Counted from the first letter of the stretch, positions 34,347-43,734 are shown. The stretch is 64,000 bases of DNA from Cloacibacterium sp047601505 (GCF_047601505.1 NZ_JASGJD010000001.1:2170001-2234000); one strand, 5' to 3'. The notes: a model not told the origin generated them from the sequence alone. Numbers and translations: made by a program.

Positions 34347-35432
34347 ATGAAATTTGTATTTATATGTGGTTCTTTGGAAACTGGTAAAGATGGAGTTGGT
34401 GACTATAGTAGACGCTTGGCAGGTGAATTGATCAGAAAAGGACATCAAGCTTCAATTATTGCAATCAATGATCGAAACATCAATGTTTTTGTAAAAGAAA
34501 TGCAAATGGATGAAGGGACAGCTGTAAATACCATAAGAATACCCTCAGACCTCACATGGAAAGAAAAAATAAAACATACACAAGAATGGGTTAACAATGA
34601 AAAACCCAATTGGGTTAGTTTGCAGTATGTACCACATTCTTTTGATTTAAAAGGTTTACCATTTGCTTTTATTTATGCTGTTTCTAAATTAAAAGGTAAT
34701 TTTAATTGGCACATTATGTTTCATGAATTATGGGTTCAAGAAAAGAATCTTAAGAGATTTATTTTAAGAAAAAATCAACAAGCTATAATATTATTGATAA
34801 ACAAATTAATTAATATAAAATTAAAACATACACATTTGCCTATATATCAAAAAAGATTAAAAAAATTAAATATCATATCATACCCTCTTCCATTATTTTC
34901 TAATATTGAATGTGTGGATGATAATTTCATACCAAATGACAAATATTTTACGATAGGATTTTTTAGTCAAATCGAAGAAAAAATTGAAATTATCAATACA
35001 ATTAACAAAATACAAAATATTATTAAAGAAAAAATAAAAATTTTATTAATTGGTGGAAATCCAAGTAAAATGTCTAGTTTTAAAAATTATATTTTAAAAA
35101 ACTTTAAAAATATAGAAATTGAAACTACAAGTTTTCTTTTAAACAAAGATATTTCTAAATATATTAAATTATGTAATATTGCAATAACACCCGTTGAAAA
35201 ACATTTACTTGGAAAGAGCGGAACAGTTGCTGCATTTTTAACTCATAACGTACCTATAATTGCTCCGATTGAACAAAAAAAATACAATACTATAAATGGT
35301 TTTTTTAATGAAAAAATCAATGATATGATAATTGATATTTATAAAATAAGTTTAAATAATAAAAATAATAATAATTATTCAATATTGCTTAGTTCAGTTT
35401 GTGAAAAATTTATAAATGATTTAAATGAATAA
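34347..35432 (+). CDS. Glycosyltransferase, GT-B fold, divergent
   Basis: The product has 361 residues. The N-terminus CGSLETGKDGVGDYSRRLAGEL has the GVGDY.R.L acceptor-side motif of GT4 enzymes, and the rest alternates strands and helices as in GT-B. The C-terminal half is very Lys/Asn/Ile-rich and lacks the usual E-x7-E. Instead it has a TPVEKHLLGKSGTVAAFL segment. It may use an unusual donor or have a non-catalytic partner role. It overlaps the next gene by 8 nt. Confidence 0.72.
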   Translation: MKFVFICGSLETGKDGVGDYSRRLAGELIRKGHQASIIAINDRNINVFVKEMQMDEGTAVNTIRIPSDLTWKEKIKHTQEWVNNEKPNWVSLQYVPHSFDLKGLPFAFIYAVSKLKGNFNWHIMFHELWVQEKNLKRFILRKNQQAIILLINKLINIKLKHTHLPIYQKRLKKLNIISYPLPLFSNIECVDDNFIPNDKYFTIGFFSQIEEKIEIINTINKIQNIIKEKIKILLIGGNPSKMSSFKNYILKNFKNIEIETTSFLLNKDISKYIKLCNIAITPVEKHLLGKSGTVAAFLTHNVPIIAPIEQKKYNTINGFFNEKINDMIIDIYKISLNNKNNNNYSILLSSVCEKFINDLNE

Positions 35433-36669
35433 AAAAATAGTCATATCCCATCCCAATGGTAATCCCAATCTTAGAGGAGTCTTAAAAGGGTTTGATAAAT
35501 TAAATTCTTTGGAAAGTTTTCATACGACCGTAGCAACTTTTCCTGAGAATACTTATGATTTTCTTTCTCGTTTACCCGGATTAAAAGAATTTCAAAAAAG
35601 AGCTTATGATCAAAATATATCTACAAAAACGATATGTTATCCTTACCGAGAATTAGGAAGAATGATTGCTCAAAAATTAAATATACATTCTTTATTAAAA
35701 CATGAAAAAGGATTGTTTTGCATAGATCAAGTATATCAAAGTATAGACAAACATGTTGCTCAATATTTAAAAAACAATCATACTGTTGATGCAATATACG
35801 CCTATGAAGATGGGGCATTACATTCATTTCAACAAGCAAAAAAACAAAATATAAAATGTTTGTATGATCTTCCAATCGGATATTGGAGAACTATGCACAA
35901 GTTATTGAAAGAAGAAAAAGATAAACTTCCTGAATGGGCCATTACCTTAGGAGGTTTTAATGATTCATTTGAAAAATTAGAACGAAAAGATGAAGAACTT
36001 CGTTTGGCCGATCAAATTTTTGTAGCAAGTTCTTTTACAAAAAAGACTTTAGAAGATTTTCCTCAAAAACTAGAGAATATACATGTAATTCCCTATGGTT
36101 TTTCAACACCTAATGAAAGCAGGGTTTACGAGACTTATAAAAATAGAAAAATTAAATTGCTTTTTGTTGGCGGTTTATCTCAAAGAAAAGGTATTGCCTA
36201 TTTGTTTGAAGCAGTAAAAGGACTTGAGAATTATATTGAATTAACCATTGTAGGAAAAGGTAAAATTGATGAGTGTGCAATTCTTAAAAAGGAATTATCA
36301 AAGCATCATTATATTCCATCACTACCCCATGATGAAATTTTAAAATTAATGTCACATCAAGATGTCTTTGTTTTCCCTTCTCTATTTGAAGGCTTTGGAT
36401 TGGTAATAACAGAAGCCATGTCACAAGGTACCCCCGTTATAACCACTGATAGAACTTGTGGAAAGGATATCATTCAAAATAATGAAAATGGTTGGATTAT
36501 CAATGCAGGAGAAGCTGTATCTCTAAGAAAAAAAATCATTGAAATTATAGACCAACCCGAAATTTTAGAATATGTAGGAAAAAATGCAATGAAAACTTCA
36601 GCCAATAGACCATGGGTAAATTATAGTAATGAATTAGCCCTAGAAGTACAAAAATACATATCTCAATAA
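35425..36669 (+). CDS. Glycosyltransferase family 4 protein
   Basis: The product has 414 residues. A long N-terminal acceptor domain is followed by a complete GT4 donor domain: LLFVGGLSQRKGIAYLFEAV, LTIVGKGK, and FPSLFEGFGLVITEAMSQGTPVI with the intact E-x7-E. It is a retaining transferase for one sugar of the repeat unit. The start overlaps the preceding gene by 8 nt; the next gene begins 4 nt after its stop. The base composition is less AT-biased than in its left-hand neighbour, hinting at a different origin inside the cassette. Confidence 0.88.
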   Translation: MNKKIVISHPNGNPNLRGVLKGFDKLNSLESFHTTVATFPENTYDFLSRLPGLKEFQKRAYDQNISTKTICYPYRELGRMIAQKLNIHSLLKHEKGLFCIDQVYQSIDKHVAQYLKNNHTVDAIYAYEDGALHSFQQAKKQNIKCLYDLPIGYWRTMHKLLKEEKDKLPEWAITLGGFNDSFEKLERKDEELRLADQIFVASSFTKKTLEDFPQKLENIHVIPYGFSTPNESRVYETYKNRKIKLLFVGGLSQRKGIAYLFEAVKGLENYIELTIVGKGKIDECAILKKELSKHHYIPSLPHDEILKLMSHQDVFVFPSLFEGFGLVITEAMSQGTPVITTDRTCGKDIIQNNENGWIINAGEAVSLRKKIIEIIDQPEILEYVGKNAMKTSANRPWVNYSNELALEVQKYISQ

Positions 36670-36673
36670 AAAA

Positions 36674-37969
36674 ATGAACTTGAGCAATACCCAAACCTAT
36701 AAAAAAGCGATTTGGCTTTATGTTATTCTTTTAATTTTTGAAGGAGCATTAAGAAAGTGGATTTTACCTTTTTTAGATACCCCATTGTTATTAGTAAGAG
36801 AACCTATTGTTTTATGGCTTTTTTGGGAAGGATTAAAAAGAGGATGGTTAAAAAATTGGTTATCCATCTCTATCATGTCCATTTCTACCTTATCTTTTTT
36901 ATTATCACTCCCTGCTTTACATCAAACAATCCCAACAGCAATGTTTGGTTGGAGAATTTATTTTGTTCATATCCCATTTATTTTTATTGCAGCAAAAATA
37001 TTGCAAAGAGATGATGTTTTAAAAATTGGTAGATTTTTACTATATCTTCTTATTCCAATGACTCTATTGATGGTTCTACAATTTTACTCACCACAATCTG
37101 CATGGGTTAATCGAGGTGTTGGGAATAATATTGAAGGTGCTGGATTTGATGGGTTAATGGGTTTTTTTAGACCACCTGGTACCTTTTCATTTACCTCAGG
37201 TTTAATTTTGTATTTGCAAATCTCGGGTAGTTTTTTATTCTATTTTTTAATCAATAACAAAAACTTAATAAAAAATTTACAAATAAAACCTATTTTACTA
37301 TATACTATGTTAGGATGTTATGCTATAACCATTCCTACATCTATCTCTAGAACCCATTTATTTCAAACATTGATACTAATTTTGTTTTTGTTTATAGGAG
37401 TTATTTTTTCTCAAAATAAAAAAATAATTAAGCAATTTAGTGCGTTTTTACCCATTTCCTTAATATTGTTGATTGGTTTATTAGTAAGTGGTTTAGCTAA
37501 TGAAAGTATTGAAGTCTTAACAACTCGATTTGAAAATGCATCAGATGCTGAAGGAGGGTTAAAGGGAACACTTGGAGAAAGGTATTTTGGAAGTTTTATA
37601 AGGGCCTTTTCTGATCCTGACATTCCATTATTTGGTAATGGTTTAGGACTAGGCACTAACATTGGGGCAAAGCTTGCAGGTGGAACAGATGGTATGTTTT
37701 CATTTTTTAATGGTGAAGAAGAATGGGTAAGAATAACTAATGAATCTGGAATTATTCTCGGGGTTTTTATTATTTTGTATAGATTGCTTGTAGCCATTAA
37801 GTTTAGTTTTGCGGGATTTAGAAAATTAATCTATCAACATGATCTATTACCATGGATGTTAATCCCTGCTTTTGCTTTAAATTTTATTAATGGCTCTTTG
37901 GGTATCCCAACGAATTTAGGTTTCATTGTCTTAGCTGCATTTCTTTATTTGGCATCATTAAAAAAATAA
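36674..37969 (+). CDS. Wzy-like O-antigen/exopolysaccharide polymerase
   Basis: The product has 431 residues. About 10-11 membrane helices are visible, with large loops at about residues 135-170 (RGVGNNIEGAGFDGLMGFFRPPGTF) and 280-350 (ENASDAEGG..LGERYFGSFIRAF...GNGLGLGTN). The position among glycosyltransferases, the loop layout and the GNGLGLGTN motif fit a polymerase that joins flipped repeat units in the periplasm. Wzy proteins have little sequence conservation, so this is by topology and context. An O-antigen ligase-like role is the alternative. Confidence 0.75.
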   Translation: MNLSNTQTYKKAIWLYVILLIFEGALRKWILPFLDTPLLLVREPIVLWLFWEGLKRGWLKNWLSISIMSISTLSFLLSLPALHQTIPTAMFGWRIYFVHIPFIFIAAKILQRDDVLKIGRFLLYLLIPMTLLMVLQFYSPQSAWVNRGVGNNIEGAGFDGLMGFFRPPGTFSFTSGLILYLQISGSFLFYFLINNKNLIKNLQIKPILLYTMLGCYAITIPTSISRTHLFQTLILILFLFIGVIFSQNKKIIKQFSAFLPISLILLIGLLVSGLANESIEVLTTRFENASDAEGGLKGTLGERYFGSFIRAFSDPDIPLFGNGLGLGTNIGAKLAGGTDGMFSFFNGEEEWVRITNESGIILGVFIILYRLLVAIKFSFAGFRKLIYQHDLLPWMLIPAFALNFINGSLGIPTNLGFIVLAAFLYLASLKK

Positions 37970-37977
37970 ATATTTTC

Positions 37978-38961
37978 ATGAAGATAAACTACTTTCATAG
38001 AAATAAAGCATTGGGTTTTTCGATACAAAAAGTATTTCGTATTGTTATCGATGAACTCAAAAAAAAGAATGAAATTACAGAATTTTATACACCAACTTTA
38101 AATTCTATGCCCTGGGATATTTTAAAAAATTCATTCTATGTTTTTAAAAATAAGAAAAAAGGAGAAATTCATCATATTACAGGACACATTCATGATAGTA
38201 TTCTTGGCCTTATCGGTTGCAAATCTGTACTAACCATACACGATTTGGTATTTCTTGATCATGTGAAAAACCCTATAAAAAAATTCTATAAATGGCTATT
38301 TTGGCTTTACTTACCTATTAAAATTGCAAAAAAAGTTACCTGTATATCAGAACATACAAAAAAAAATATTCTTAAATATTTACCTACAGACAAACTTACA
38401 GTTATATATAATGCCGTAGATCCTAAATATCAGTTTAGCCCCAAAGAATTTAATGTAGAAAAACCTGTAATTCTTCATATTGGTACCGGTTGGAATAAAA
38501 ATTTAGAAAGAACAATTGAAGCATTGCATGGCATTAATTGTCATTTAAGAATCGTTGGAAAAATAAAACAAGAAATGATTGATAAATTGCTTTTCTATAA
38601 TATTGACTACTCACAAACTGAAGGGATAAATGATGAAGAAATAATAAAAGAATACTGTAATTGTGATATTATTAATTTCCCATCAGAATATGAAGGTTTT
38701 GGTATGCCCATCATAGAAGGGCAAGCAATAGGAAGAATTGTTTTAACATCAAATATAGACCCAATGACTGAAGTTGGTTTAGATACAGTATATTATGTAA
38801 ACCCTTTTGATATTAACTCTATGCATGAAGGGTATTTGAGTATAATTTCACAACCAGAATTAAGAGAAAAATTAATTAAAAAAGGGTTAGAAAATATAAA
38901 ACGATTCGGTGTTGATAAAATTGCTCAAGATTATATAAACCTCTATCAATCTATCTTATAA
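37978..38961 (+). CDS. Glycosyltransferase family 4 protein
   Basis: The product has 327 residues, short for GT4 because the N-terminal domain is compact. It shows HHITGHIHDSILGLIG and LTIHDLVFLDHVKNP on the acceptor side. On the donor side are the linker CISEHTKKNIL, ILHIGTGWNKNLERTIEAL and FPSEYEGFGMPIIEGQAIG, with the intact E-x7-E. This arrangement resembles mannosyltransferase-like GT4 members. It is a retaining transferase of unknown donor. It is spaced 8 nt from the polymerase gene and 4 nt from the next. Confidence 0.87.
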   Translation: MKINYFHRNKALGFSIQKVFRIVIDELKKKNEITEFYTPTLNSMPWDILKNSFYVFKNKKKGEIHHITGHIHDSILGLIGCKSVLTIHDLVFLDHVKNPIKKFYKWLFWLYLPIKIAKKVTCISEHTKKNILKYLPTDKLTVIYNAVDPKYQFSPKEFNVEKPVILHIGTGWNKNLERTIEALHGINCHLRIVGKIKQEMIDKLLFYNIDYSQTEGINDEEIIKEYCNCDIINFPSEYEGFGMPIIEGQAIGRIVLTSNIDPMTEVGLDTVYYVNPFDINSMHEGYLSIISQPELREKLIKKGLENIKRFGVDKIAQDYINLYQSIL

Positions 38962-38965
38962 AAAA

Positions 38966-40111
38966 ATGAAAATATTACATATAATACCAAGCCTTAATCC
39001 CAAATTAGGAGGTGTATGCAAAGCTGTAAGAGATATTATTTATGGCTTAGAAAAAGGTAATTCTAATTTTACTAATGAGGTTTTATGTCTAGACAATCCA
39101 AATGAAAAGTATATAAAAAATGAACAATTTAAGATACACGCATTAGGGGATTCTAAAACATCATGGAGTTATTCTAAAACCTTATTGAAATGGCTTTATA
39201 ATTTCTCTGGTAATTATGATCAAATTATAATACATGGTTTATGGCAATATCAATCTTATGCTGTTTATAAAGCTTGGCAAAAATATCAATTCAAATATTA
39301 TGTTATGCCTCATGGTATGCTTGATCCCTATTTTCAGAAAGCACCAGAAAGAAAATTTAAAGCAATCAGGAATATTTTTTTTTGGAAATATTTAGAAAAA
39401 AAACTCATCAATAATTCTTATGCAATCTTGTTCACTTGTAATTTAGAAAAAGAATTGGCAAGAACAACTTTTAATGGCTATAATGCCAAAAAAGAATTTG
39501 TTATAGGTTTAGGTGTTGCTCCTCCTCCTCAATATAACCAACAATCTATTATAAATTTTAATAATAAATTTAAAATAGATGATAAATATTTATTATTTCT
39601 AAGCAGAATTGATCATAAAAAAGGTATTGATATTTTATTAAAAGCATATCAAATGAATATAGATAAAATTCCTTATAAATTAATAGTTGCAGGACCATTG
39701 GATTCTTTATATGCTCAAAATTTAATAAAAACTTATCAATCAGAAAATATTATTTTTACTGGCATGCTACAAGGTGATGAAAAATGGGCAGCAATTTATG
39801 GAGCTAATTTATTTATTTTACCTAGTCACCAAGAAAATTTTGGAATCGCAATTGTAGAAGCTATGGCGTGTGGAAAACCAGTAGCTATTACAAGACAGGT
39901 AAACATATACGATGTAATTGAAAATTGTAATGCTGGATTTGTTTTTGATGACACATATGAGTCTATTTGTGAAGTCTTAAAAAAAATTAGTGATACATCT
40001 TTAGAGGATATGAATAAAAAAGGTAATAGTGCAAAAGATGCTTATTTAAAAAACTATTTACCAGAAATATTTGTTGAAAATTTAATTAAATACCTAGATC
40101 CTAATGATTGA
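38966..40111 (+). CDS. Glycosyltransferase family 4 protein
   Basis: The product has 381 residues. The N-terminal LHIIPSLNPKLGGVCKAVRDI has the GG..-K loop that binds acceptor and donor phosphates, and IIIHGLWQYQSYAVYKAW and VMPHGMLDPYF follow. The donor domain contains LFLSRIDHKKGIDILLKAY, FTGMLQGDEKWAAIYGAN and HQENFGIAIVEAMACGKPVAI with E-x7-E. The HGLWQ/PHGMLDP pair is common in WcaI/WcaL-like transferases of colanic-acid-type loci. It overlaps wcaF by 8 nt. Confidence 0.88.
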   Translation: MKILHIIPSLNPKLGGVCKAVRDIIYGLEKGNSNFTNEVLCLDNPNEKYIKNEQFKIHALGDSKTSWSYSKTLLKWLYNFSGNYDQIIIHGLWQYQSYAVYKAWQKYQFKYYVMPHGMLDPYFQKAPERKFKAIRNIFFWKYLEKKLINNSYAILFTCNLEKELARTTFNGYNAKKEFVIGLGVAPPPQYNQQSIINFNNKFKIDDKYLLFLSRIDHKKGIDILLKAYQMNIDKIPYKLIVAGPLDSLYAQNLIKTYQSENIIFTGMLQGDEKWAAIYGANLFILPSHQENFGIAIVEAMACGKPVAITRQVNIYDVIENCNAGFVFDDTYESICEVLKKISDTSLEDMNKKGNSAKDAYLKNYLPEIFVENLIKYLDPND

Positions 40112-40658
40112 AACACGTTTAGAAAATTTTGACTCATCAGTTTTTGATAAGGAAGCTAGTAAAATTAAAATTTTAACTTGGTTTTTTGTTAATGCTTTAA
40201 TTGTAAAAGCATCATGGAATCCATTTATGAAGATTAAAATATTTTTTTTAAGATTATTTGGTGCTAAAATTGGAAAAAGTTTAATCATTAAAAATAATGT
40301 TAATATTAAATTTCCATGGAAATTAAAAATTGGTGATAATGTATGGTTGGGGGAAAACTCTTGGATTGATAATTTAGACCATGTAACAATAGGCAATAAT
40401 GTTTGTATTTCGCAAGGAGCTTTGTTACTTACAGGAAATCATGATTATACACTACCTACGTTTGATTATAGAAATGCGCCAATTATTTTAGAAGATGGAG
40501 TTTGGATTGGTGCAAAAGCAATCGTCTGTCCTGGAGTCACATGTAAAACACATTCAATTCTTTGTGTAGGAAGTATTGCTTCAAAAAATTTGGAAGCATT
40601 CAAAATTTATCAAGGCAATCCAGCGATTAATCTAAGAGATAGAAAGTTAATAAAATAA
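40104..40658 (+). CDS. wcaF: Colanic-acid-type acetyltransferase WcaF
   Basis: The product has 184 residues. The N-terminal ASWNPFMKIKIFFLRLFGAKIGK is the WcaF signature (W-N-P...R.FGAKIG). Hexapeptide repeats follow (NVNIKFPWKLKIGDNVWLGE, IGNNVCISQGALLLTGNHDYT with the catalytic His, WIGAKAIVCPGV). It transfers an acetyl group to a sugar of the glycan. It overlaps the preceding glycosyltransferase gene by 8 nt and ends 1 nt before the next gene, consistent with a tight operon. Confidence 0.9.
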   Translation: MIETRLENFDSSVFDKEASKIKILTWFFVNALIVKASWNPFMKIKIFFLRLFGAKIGKSLIIKNNVNIKFPWKLKIGDNVWLGENSWIDNLDHVTIGNNVCISQGALLLTGNHDYTLPTFDYRNAPIILEDGVWIGAKAIVCPGVTCKTHSILCVGSIASKNLEAFKIYQGNPAINLRDRKLIK

Positions 40659-40659
40659 G

Positions 40660-41424
40660 ATGAAAATATCAATAATAACAATTGTATACAATAATTCAGA
40701 ATGTATAGAGGATTGTATTAATTCTGTTTTGAAACAAGTGTATCCCAATGTAGAATATATAATTATAGATGGTGGATCTAAAGATAATACAGTGGAAATT
40801 ATTAATAAATATAAAGATAAAATTTCTTATTTTATATCAGAAAAAGACAATGGTCTATATGATGCGTTGAATAAAGGTATTAAAGCAGCGACGGGAGATA
40901 TAATAGGAATACTTCATTCAGATGATCTATTTTTTTATGATGATACTTTATCAAATATTGTTTCAGTTTTTGAAAAAAGTAACGCCGACTTAGTTTACGC
41001 AAAAGGACAATATGTAGATAGAACCAATATAAATCTTGTAAAACGTATATATCCTTCAAAGCCATTTAAAAAAATATATTTATATTTTGGATGGATTCCG
41101 TTACATACTACAATTTATGTTAAGAAAGAAATTTTTGATAATTATGGGAAATACCAAACTAATTATAAAATAGCCAGTGATTATGAAATATCTTTAAGAT
41201 GGTTTTTTAATGATAAAATTAAAAAAATATTTTTAAATAATTGGGTAGTGAAAATGAGACTTGGAGGAAAAAGCACAACAATTTCTTTACAAAAATTAAA
41301 ATCTAATGAAGATTTAAAAATAATTTCAAAATACAATCTTTTAGGATATTTTACGTTATTTTGTAAAATTGCAAGAAAGATTCCTCAATACCTTATACCT
41401 AAAATTTTCAGAATAAATTCTTAA
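40660..41424 (+). CDS. Glycosyltransferase family 2 protein (WcaE-like)
   Basis: The product has 254 residues with a GT-A fold. It has ISIITIVYNNSECIEDCINS, the nucleotide-binding YIIIDGGSKDNTVEII, EKDNGLYDALNKGIKAATGDIIGILHSDD with the DxD-like metal motif, and a mid-domain HTTIYVKKEIF. This pattern (DGGS..T, D-GLYDA-N-G) is the WcaE/GT2 subgroup that often adds fucose or galactose in colanic-acid-like repeat units, which would fit the GDP-fucose genes upstream. That donor link is inference. Confidence 0.88.
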   Translation: MKISIITIVYNNSECIEDCINSVLKQVYPNVEYIIIDGGSKDNTVEIINKYKDKISYFISEKDNGLYDALNKGIKAATGDIIGILHSDDLFFYDDTLSNIVSVFEKSNADLVYAKGQYVDRTNINLVKRIYPSKPFKKIYLYFGWIPLHTTIYVKKEIFDNYGKYQTNYKIASDYEISLRWFFNDKIKKIFLNNWVVKMRLGGKSTTISLQKLKSNEDLKIISKYNLLGYFTLFCKIARKIPQYLIPKIFRINS

Positions 41425-41475
41425 ATTTACAAACTAATAAAACAATCTTTTAAAATAAAAACAAAAATTTTTCAA

Positions 41476-42279
41476 ATGAAAAATCTTATTTCAAAAACAC
41501 TTTTTCTTTTTATTACTTTAATATTTATTCATTCTTGCAAGCCCAAAGCAGAGCTTAATTATATGAAAAATATAGACGAGCTTACTACAGAAGCTTCGAT
41601 AGCCAATGCACATGCTTCATCTACCATACAACCAGGAGACCAATTGGGAATTTTAATTTCTGCTGATGATATGGATGTTGTTGCACCATTTAATCAAAAT
41701 GCAATGCCCACAGAATCTAGTGTTAATACAGTGCCCAGTAGCAATATTCAAATGAGAGGAAGTTCTTCTAGTATGCCTGTTTATACAGTAAAAGCAGACG
41801 GAACGATAGATTTTCCTATTCTAGGTAGTTTAGACACCAAAGAAAAAACCGTTGAGCAGTTTTCAAACTACTTAAAGCAAAGAATGACGAAATATGTTAT
41901 AAAACCTGTAGTAGTAAATGTAAATACTCTTAATTATAAAATTACCGTATTGGGACAAGTAAACAGACCTGGTACTTATACCATCAACGATGGTAATGCA
42001 ACTTTGTTATCTGCGTTAGGTTTGGCGGGAGACCTCACCAATTATGGCATTAGAGATAATGTATTGGTGGTAAGAAACGAAAACGGACAAATTACTAAAA
42101 CAAGAATAGATCTTACAAAAGCCGACTATCTCAATTTTCAGATGAAACAGAACGATGTAATCTATGTAAGTGGTAACGAAACTGTATCTAAAACCTCTAG
42201 ATTAGACCCTAATGCCGGAATTTATATTTCTGTAGCGTCTATTGTTGTTACGATTTTGGCTTTGGTATTTAAAAAATAA
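41476..42279 (+). CDS. wza: Polysaccharide export lipoprotein (Wza-like)
   Basis: The product has 267 residues. The leader ends FIHSC with lipidated Cys21. A Poly_export domain (STIQPGDQLGILI...VYTVKADGTIDFPILGSLDTKEKT) and SLBB-type domain (ITVLGQVNRPGTYTI..GNATLLSALGLAGDLTNYG) follow. A C-terminal membrane helix (IYISVASIVVTILALVF) replaces the longer Wza tail. It forms the outer-membrane export channel with Wzc. Its place at the far end of the locus, away from wzc, brackets the variable genes. Confidence 0.92.
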   Translation: MKNLISKTLFLFITLIFIHSCKPKAELNYMKNIDELTTEASIANAHASSTIQPGDQLGILISADDMDVVAPFNQNAMPTESSVNTVPSSNIQMRGSSSSMPVYTVKADGTIDFPILGSLDTKEKTVEQFSNYLKQRMTKYVIKPVVVNVNTLNYKITVLGQVNRPGTYTINDGNATLLSALGLAGDLTNYGIRDNVLVVRNENGQITKTRIDLTKADYLNFQMKQNDVIYVSGNETVSKTSRLDPNAGIYISVASIVVTILALVFKK

Positions 42280-42287
42280 TTTCTTTT

Positions 42288-42611
42288 ATGGATTTAAGAG
42301 ACCAATTAAAAAATCTTTTCCCAGAGCATGAGGAACAAGATTTTGAAATGCCAGAAGAACAATTCGAGCAAAAGAATCCCTTAATTTGTAAATACGAAAA
42401 AAAAGGCAGAAATGGGAAACCTGTAACTCTAGTTGAAGGTTTTGAAGGAAACGATGAAGAACTGAAAAAAATCTCAAAAAAAATAAAAACCACCTTAGGA
42501 ATTGGGGGTTCTGAGAAAGATGGAATAATTATTATACAAGGAGATAACCGAGATAAAATAATGCAAATTCTAAAAAATTTGGGCTACAAAACCAAAAGAG
42601 TTGGCGGATAA
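42288..42611 (+). CDS. SUI1/eIF1-like translation factor (YciH)
   Basis: The product has 107 residues. The C-terminal SUI1 domain is clear: KKGRNGKPVTLVEGFEG, LKKISKKIKTTLGIGGSEKDGIIIIQGDNRDKI and LKNLGYKTKRVGG. An acidic N-terminal part (EHEEQDFEMPEEQFEQ) precedes it. Bacterial YciH proteins are homologues of eIF1 and may influence start-codon choice under stress. It follows wza by 8 nt and ends in a terminator, so it may be read through from the polysaccharide operon, although the function is unrelated. Confidence 0.92.
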   Translation: MDLRDQLKNLFPEHEEQDFEMPEEQFEQKNPLICKYEKKGRNGKPVTLVEGFEGNDEELKKISKKIKTTLGIGGSEKDGIIIIQGDNRDKIMQILKNLGYKTKRVGG

Positions 42612-42643
42612 ATTAACTCTAACTCTTTGAATTCAAAATATAT

Positions 42644-42673
42644 AAAAAGCGAAAATTTATTTTTTCGCTTTTT
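42644..42673 (+). terminator. Intrinsic terminator after the SUI1 gene
   Basis: AAAAAGCGAAAA (42644-42655) pairs with TTTTCGCTTTTT (42662-42673), loop of 6 nt, followed by C and a T-run. It marks the end of the polysaccharide operon. Confidence 0.85.
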
Positions 42674-42710
42674 CTTTTTTGTTGAAATTTATTCATTCAA
42701 AAAAAATTTC

Positions 42711-42738
42711 TTGTTTAGATAAAAACTTCTTAAATTTA
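42711..42738 (+). promoter_or_regulatory. Candidate promoter of the nucleoside phosphorylase gene
   Basis: TTG at 42711-42713, a 17-nt spacer and TAAATTTA at 42731-42738 match the Bacteroidota consensus apart from the last base. It lies 27 nt before the ATG. Confidence 0.35.
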
Positions 42739-42765
42739 CTACCCTTTTTATAAAAATTATATATT

Positions 42766-43620
42766 ATGCTAAATAAACTTGCAGCTTCTGAATTGGTACT
42801 TAATCCAGATGGAAGCGTTTATCATTTAAATTTAAAACCAGAAGATATCGCAGAAAAAATTCTTTTGGTGGGTGACCCAGATAGAGTACCGAAAGTATCT
42901 CAATATTTTGATAAAGTAGAGATAAAAAAGAATAAAAGAGAATTCTATACTCATACCGGTACTCTTCGCGGTGAAAGAATTACGGTAATGTCAACTGGTA
43001 TTGGCACAGAAAATATTGATATTGTAATGAATGAGCTAGATGCTTTGGTAAATATCGATTTAGAAAAAAAAGAATTCAAAACAGAACATTCTGCACTACA
43101 ATTGTTCCGTTTAGGAACTTGCGGAAGTGTAAATCCTGATGTGGAAGTGGATAATATGCTGGTTTCTGAAAATGTGGTAGGATTAGATGGTCTTTTGCAT
43201 TTTTATGTAGATTATGAATTTGAGAATGAATTTTCTAAAAACTTTTTAGAAAAATTCCCTTACGAAAAAATAAAACCACTCCTCTATTTTGCAGATTGGA
43301 CAGAATCTCAGTACGATTATTTCAAAGATGCTAAATATGTAGGAAATACGGCTACTTTCCCAGGATTTTATGCTCCACAAGGAAGACAGCTTCGTCTAAA
43401 ATCTACAGACGACCAATTTTTAGAGGTTTTGAATGATTTGGGAGTTACCAACTTCGAAATGGAAACTTCTGCCATTTATGGGCTATCAAAATTGTTAGGA
43501 CACAAAGCTATTACTATTAATAATGTAATTGCAAACAGAAGACGTGGCGAATTTGCTGCAGACCATCATCAATCTGAAAAAATGATGATTGAATGGGTTT
43601 TGGAAAGAGTAATAAAATAG
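42766..43620 (+). CDS. Nucleoside phosphorylase (uridine phosphorylase-like)
   Basis: The product has 284 residues. It is a PNP/UDP family phosphorylase with ILLVGDPDRVPKVSQYF (phosphate-binding Asp/Arg), STGIGTENIDIVMNEL, RLGTCGSVNPDVEVDNMLVSE and FEMETSAIYGLSKLLGHKAITI, which includes the ribose-binding Glu-Met-Glu. It cleaves a nucleoside with phosphate for salvage. The overall pattern fits uridine phosphorylase better than purine enzymes, but the base preference is not certain. It has its own promoter candidate and terminator. Confidence 0.9.
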   Translation: MLNKLAASELVLNPDGSVYHLNLKPEDIAEKILLVGDPDRVPKVSQYFDKVEIKKNKREFYTHTGTLRGERITVMSTGIGTENIDIVMNELDALVNIDLEKKEFKTEHSALQLFRLGTCGSVNPDVEVDNMLVSENVVGLDGLLHFYVDYEFENEFSKNFLEKFPYEKIKPLLYFADWTESQYDYFKDAKYVGNTATFPGFYAPQGRQLRLKSTDDQFLEVLNDLGVTNFEMETSAIYGLSKLLGHKAITINNVIANRRRGEFAADHHQSEKMMIEWVLERVIK

Positions 43621-43653
43621 GCTCTTAGTAGAAAAAGATTTCTCTTTATAAAC

Positions 43654-43688
43654 AAAAAGGTGCTAGTAAAAATACTAACACCTTTTTT
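43654..43688 (+). terminator. Intrinsic terminator of the nucleoside phosphorylase gene
   Basis: AAAAAGGTGCTAGTA pairs with TACTAACACCTTTTTT around an AAAA loop, with one mismatch, and ends in a T-run. Confidence 0.85.
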
Positions 43689-43734
43689 CATTTAGTTTAA
43701 ATTAAAATGAGAAAACTTATTTGGAAAAATAAAA

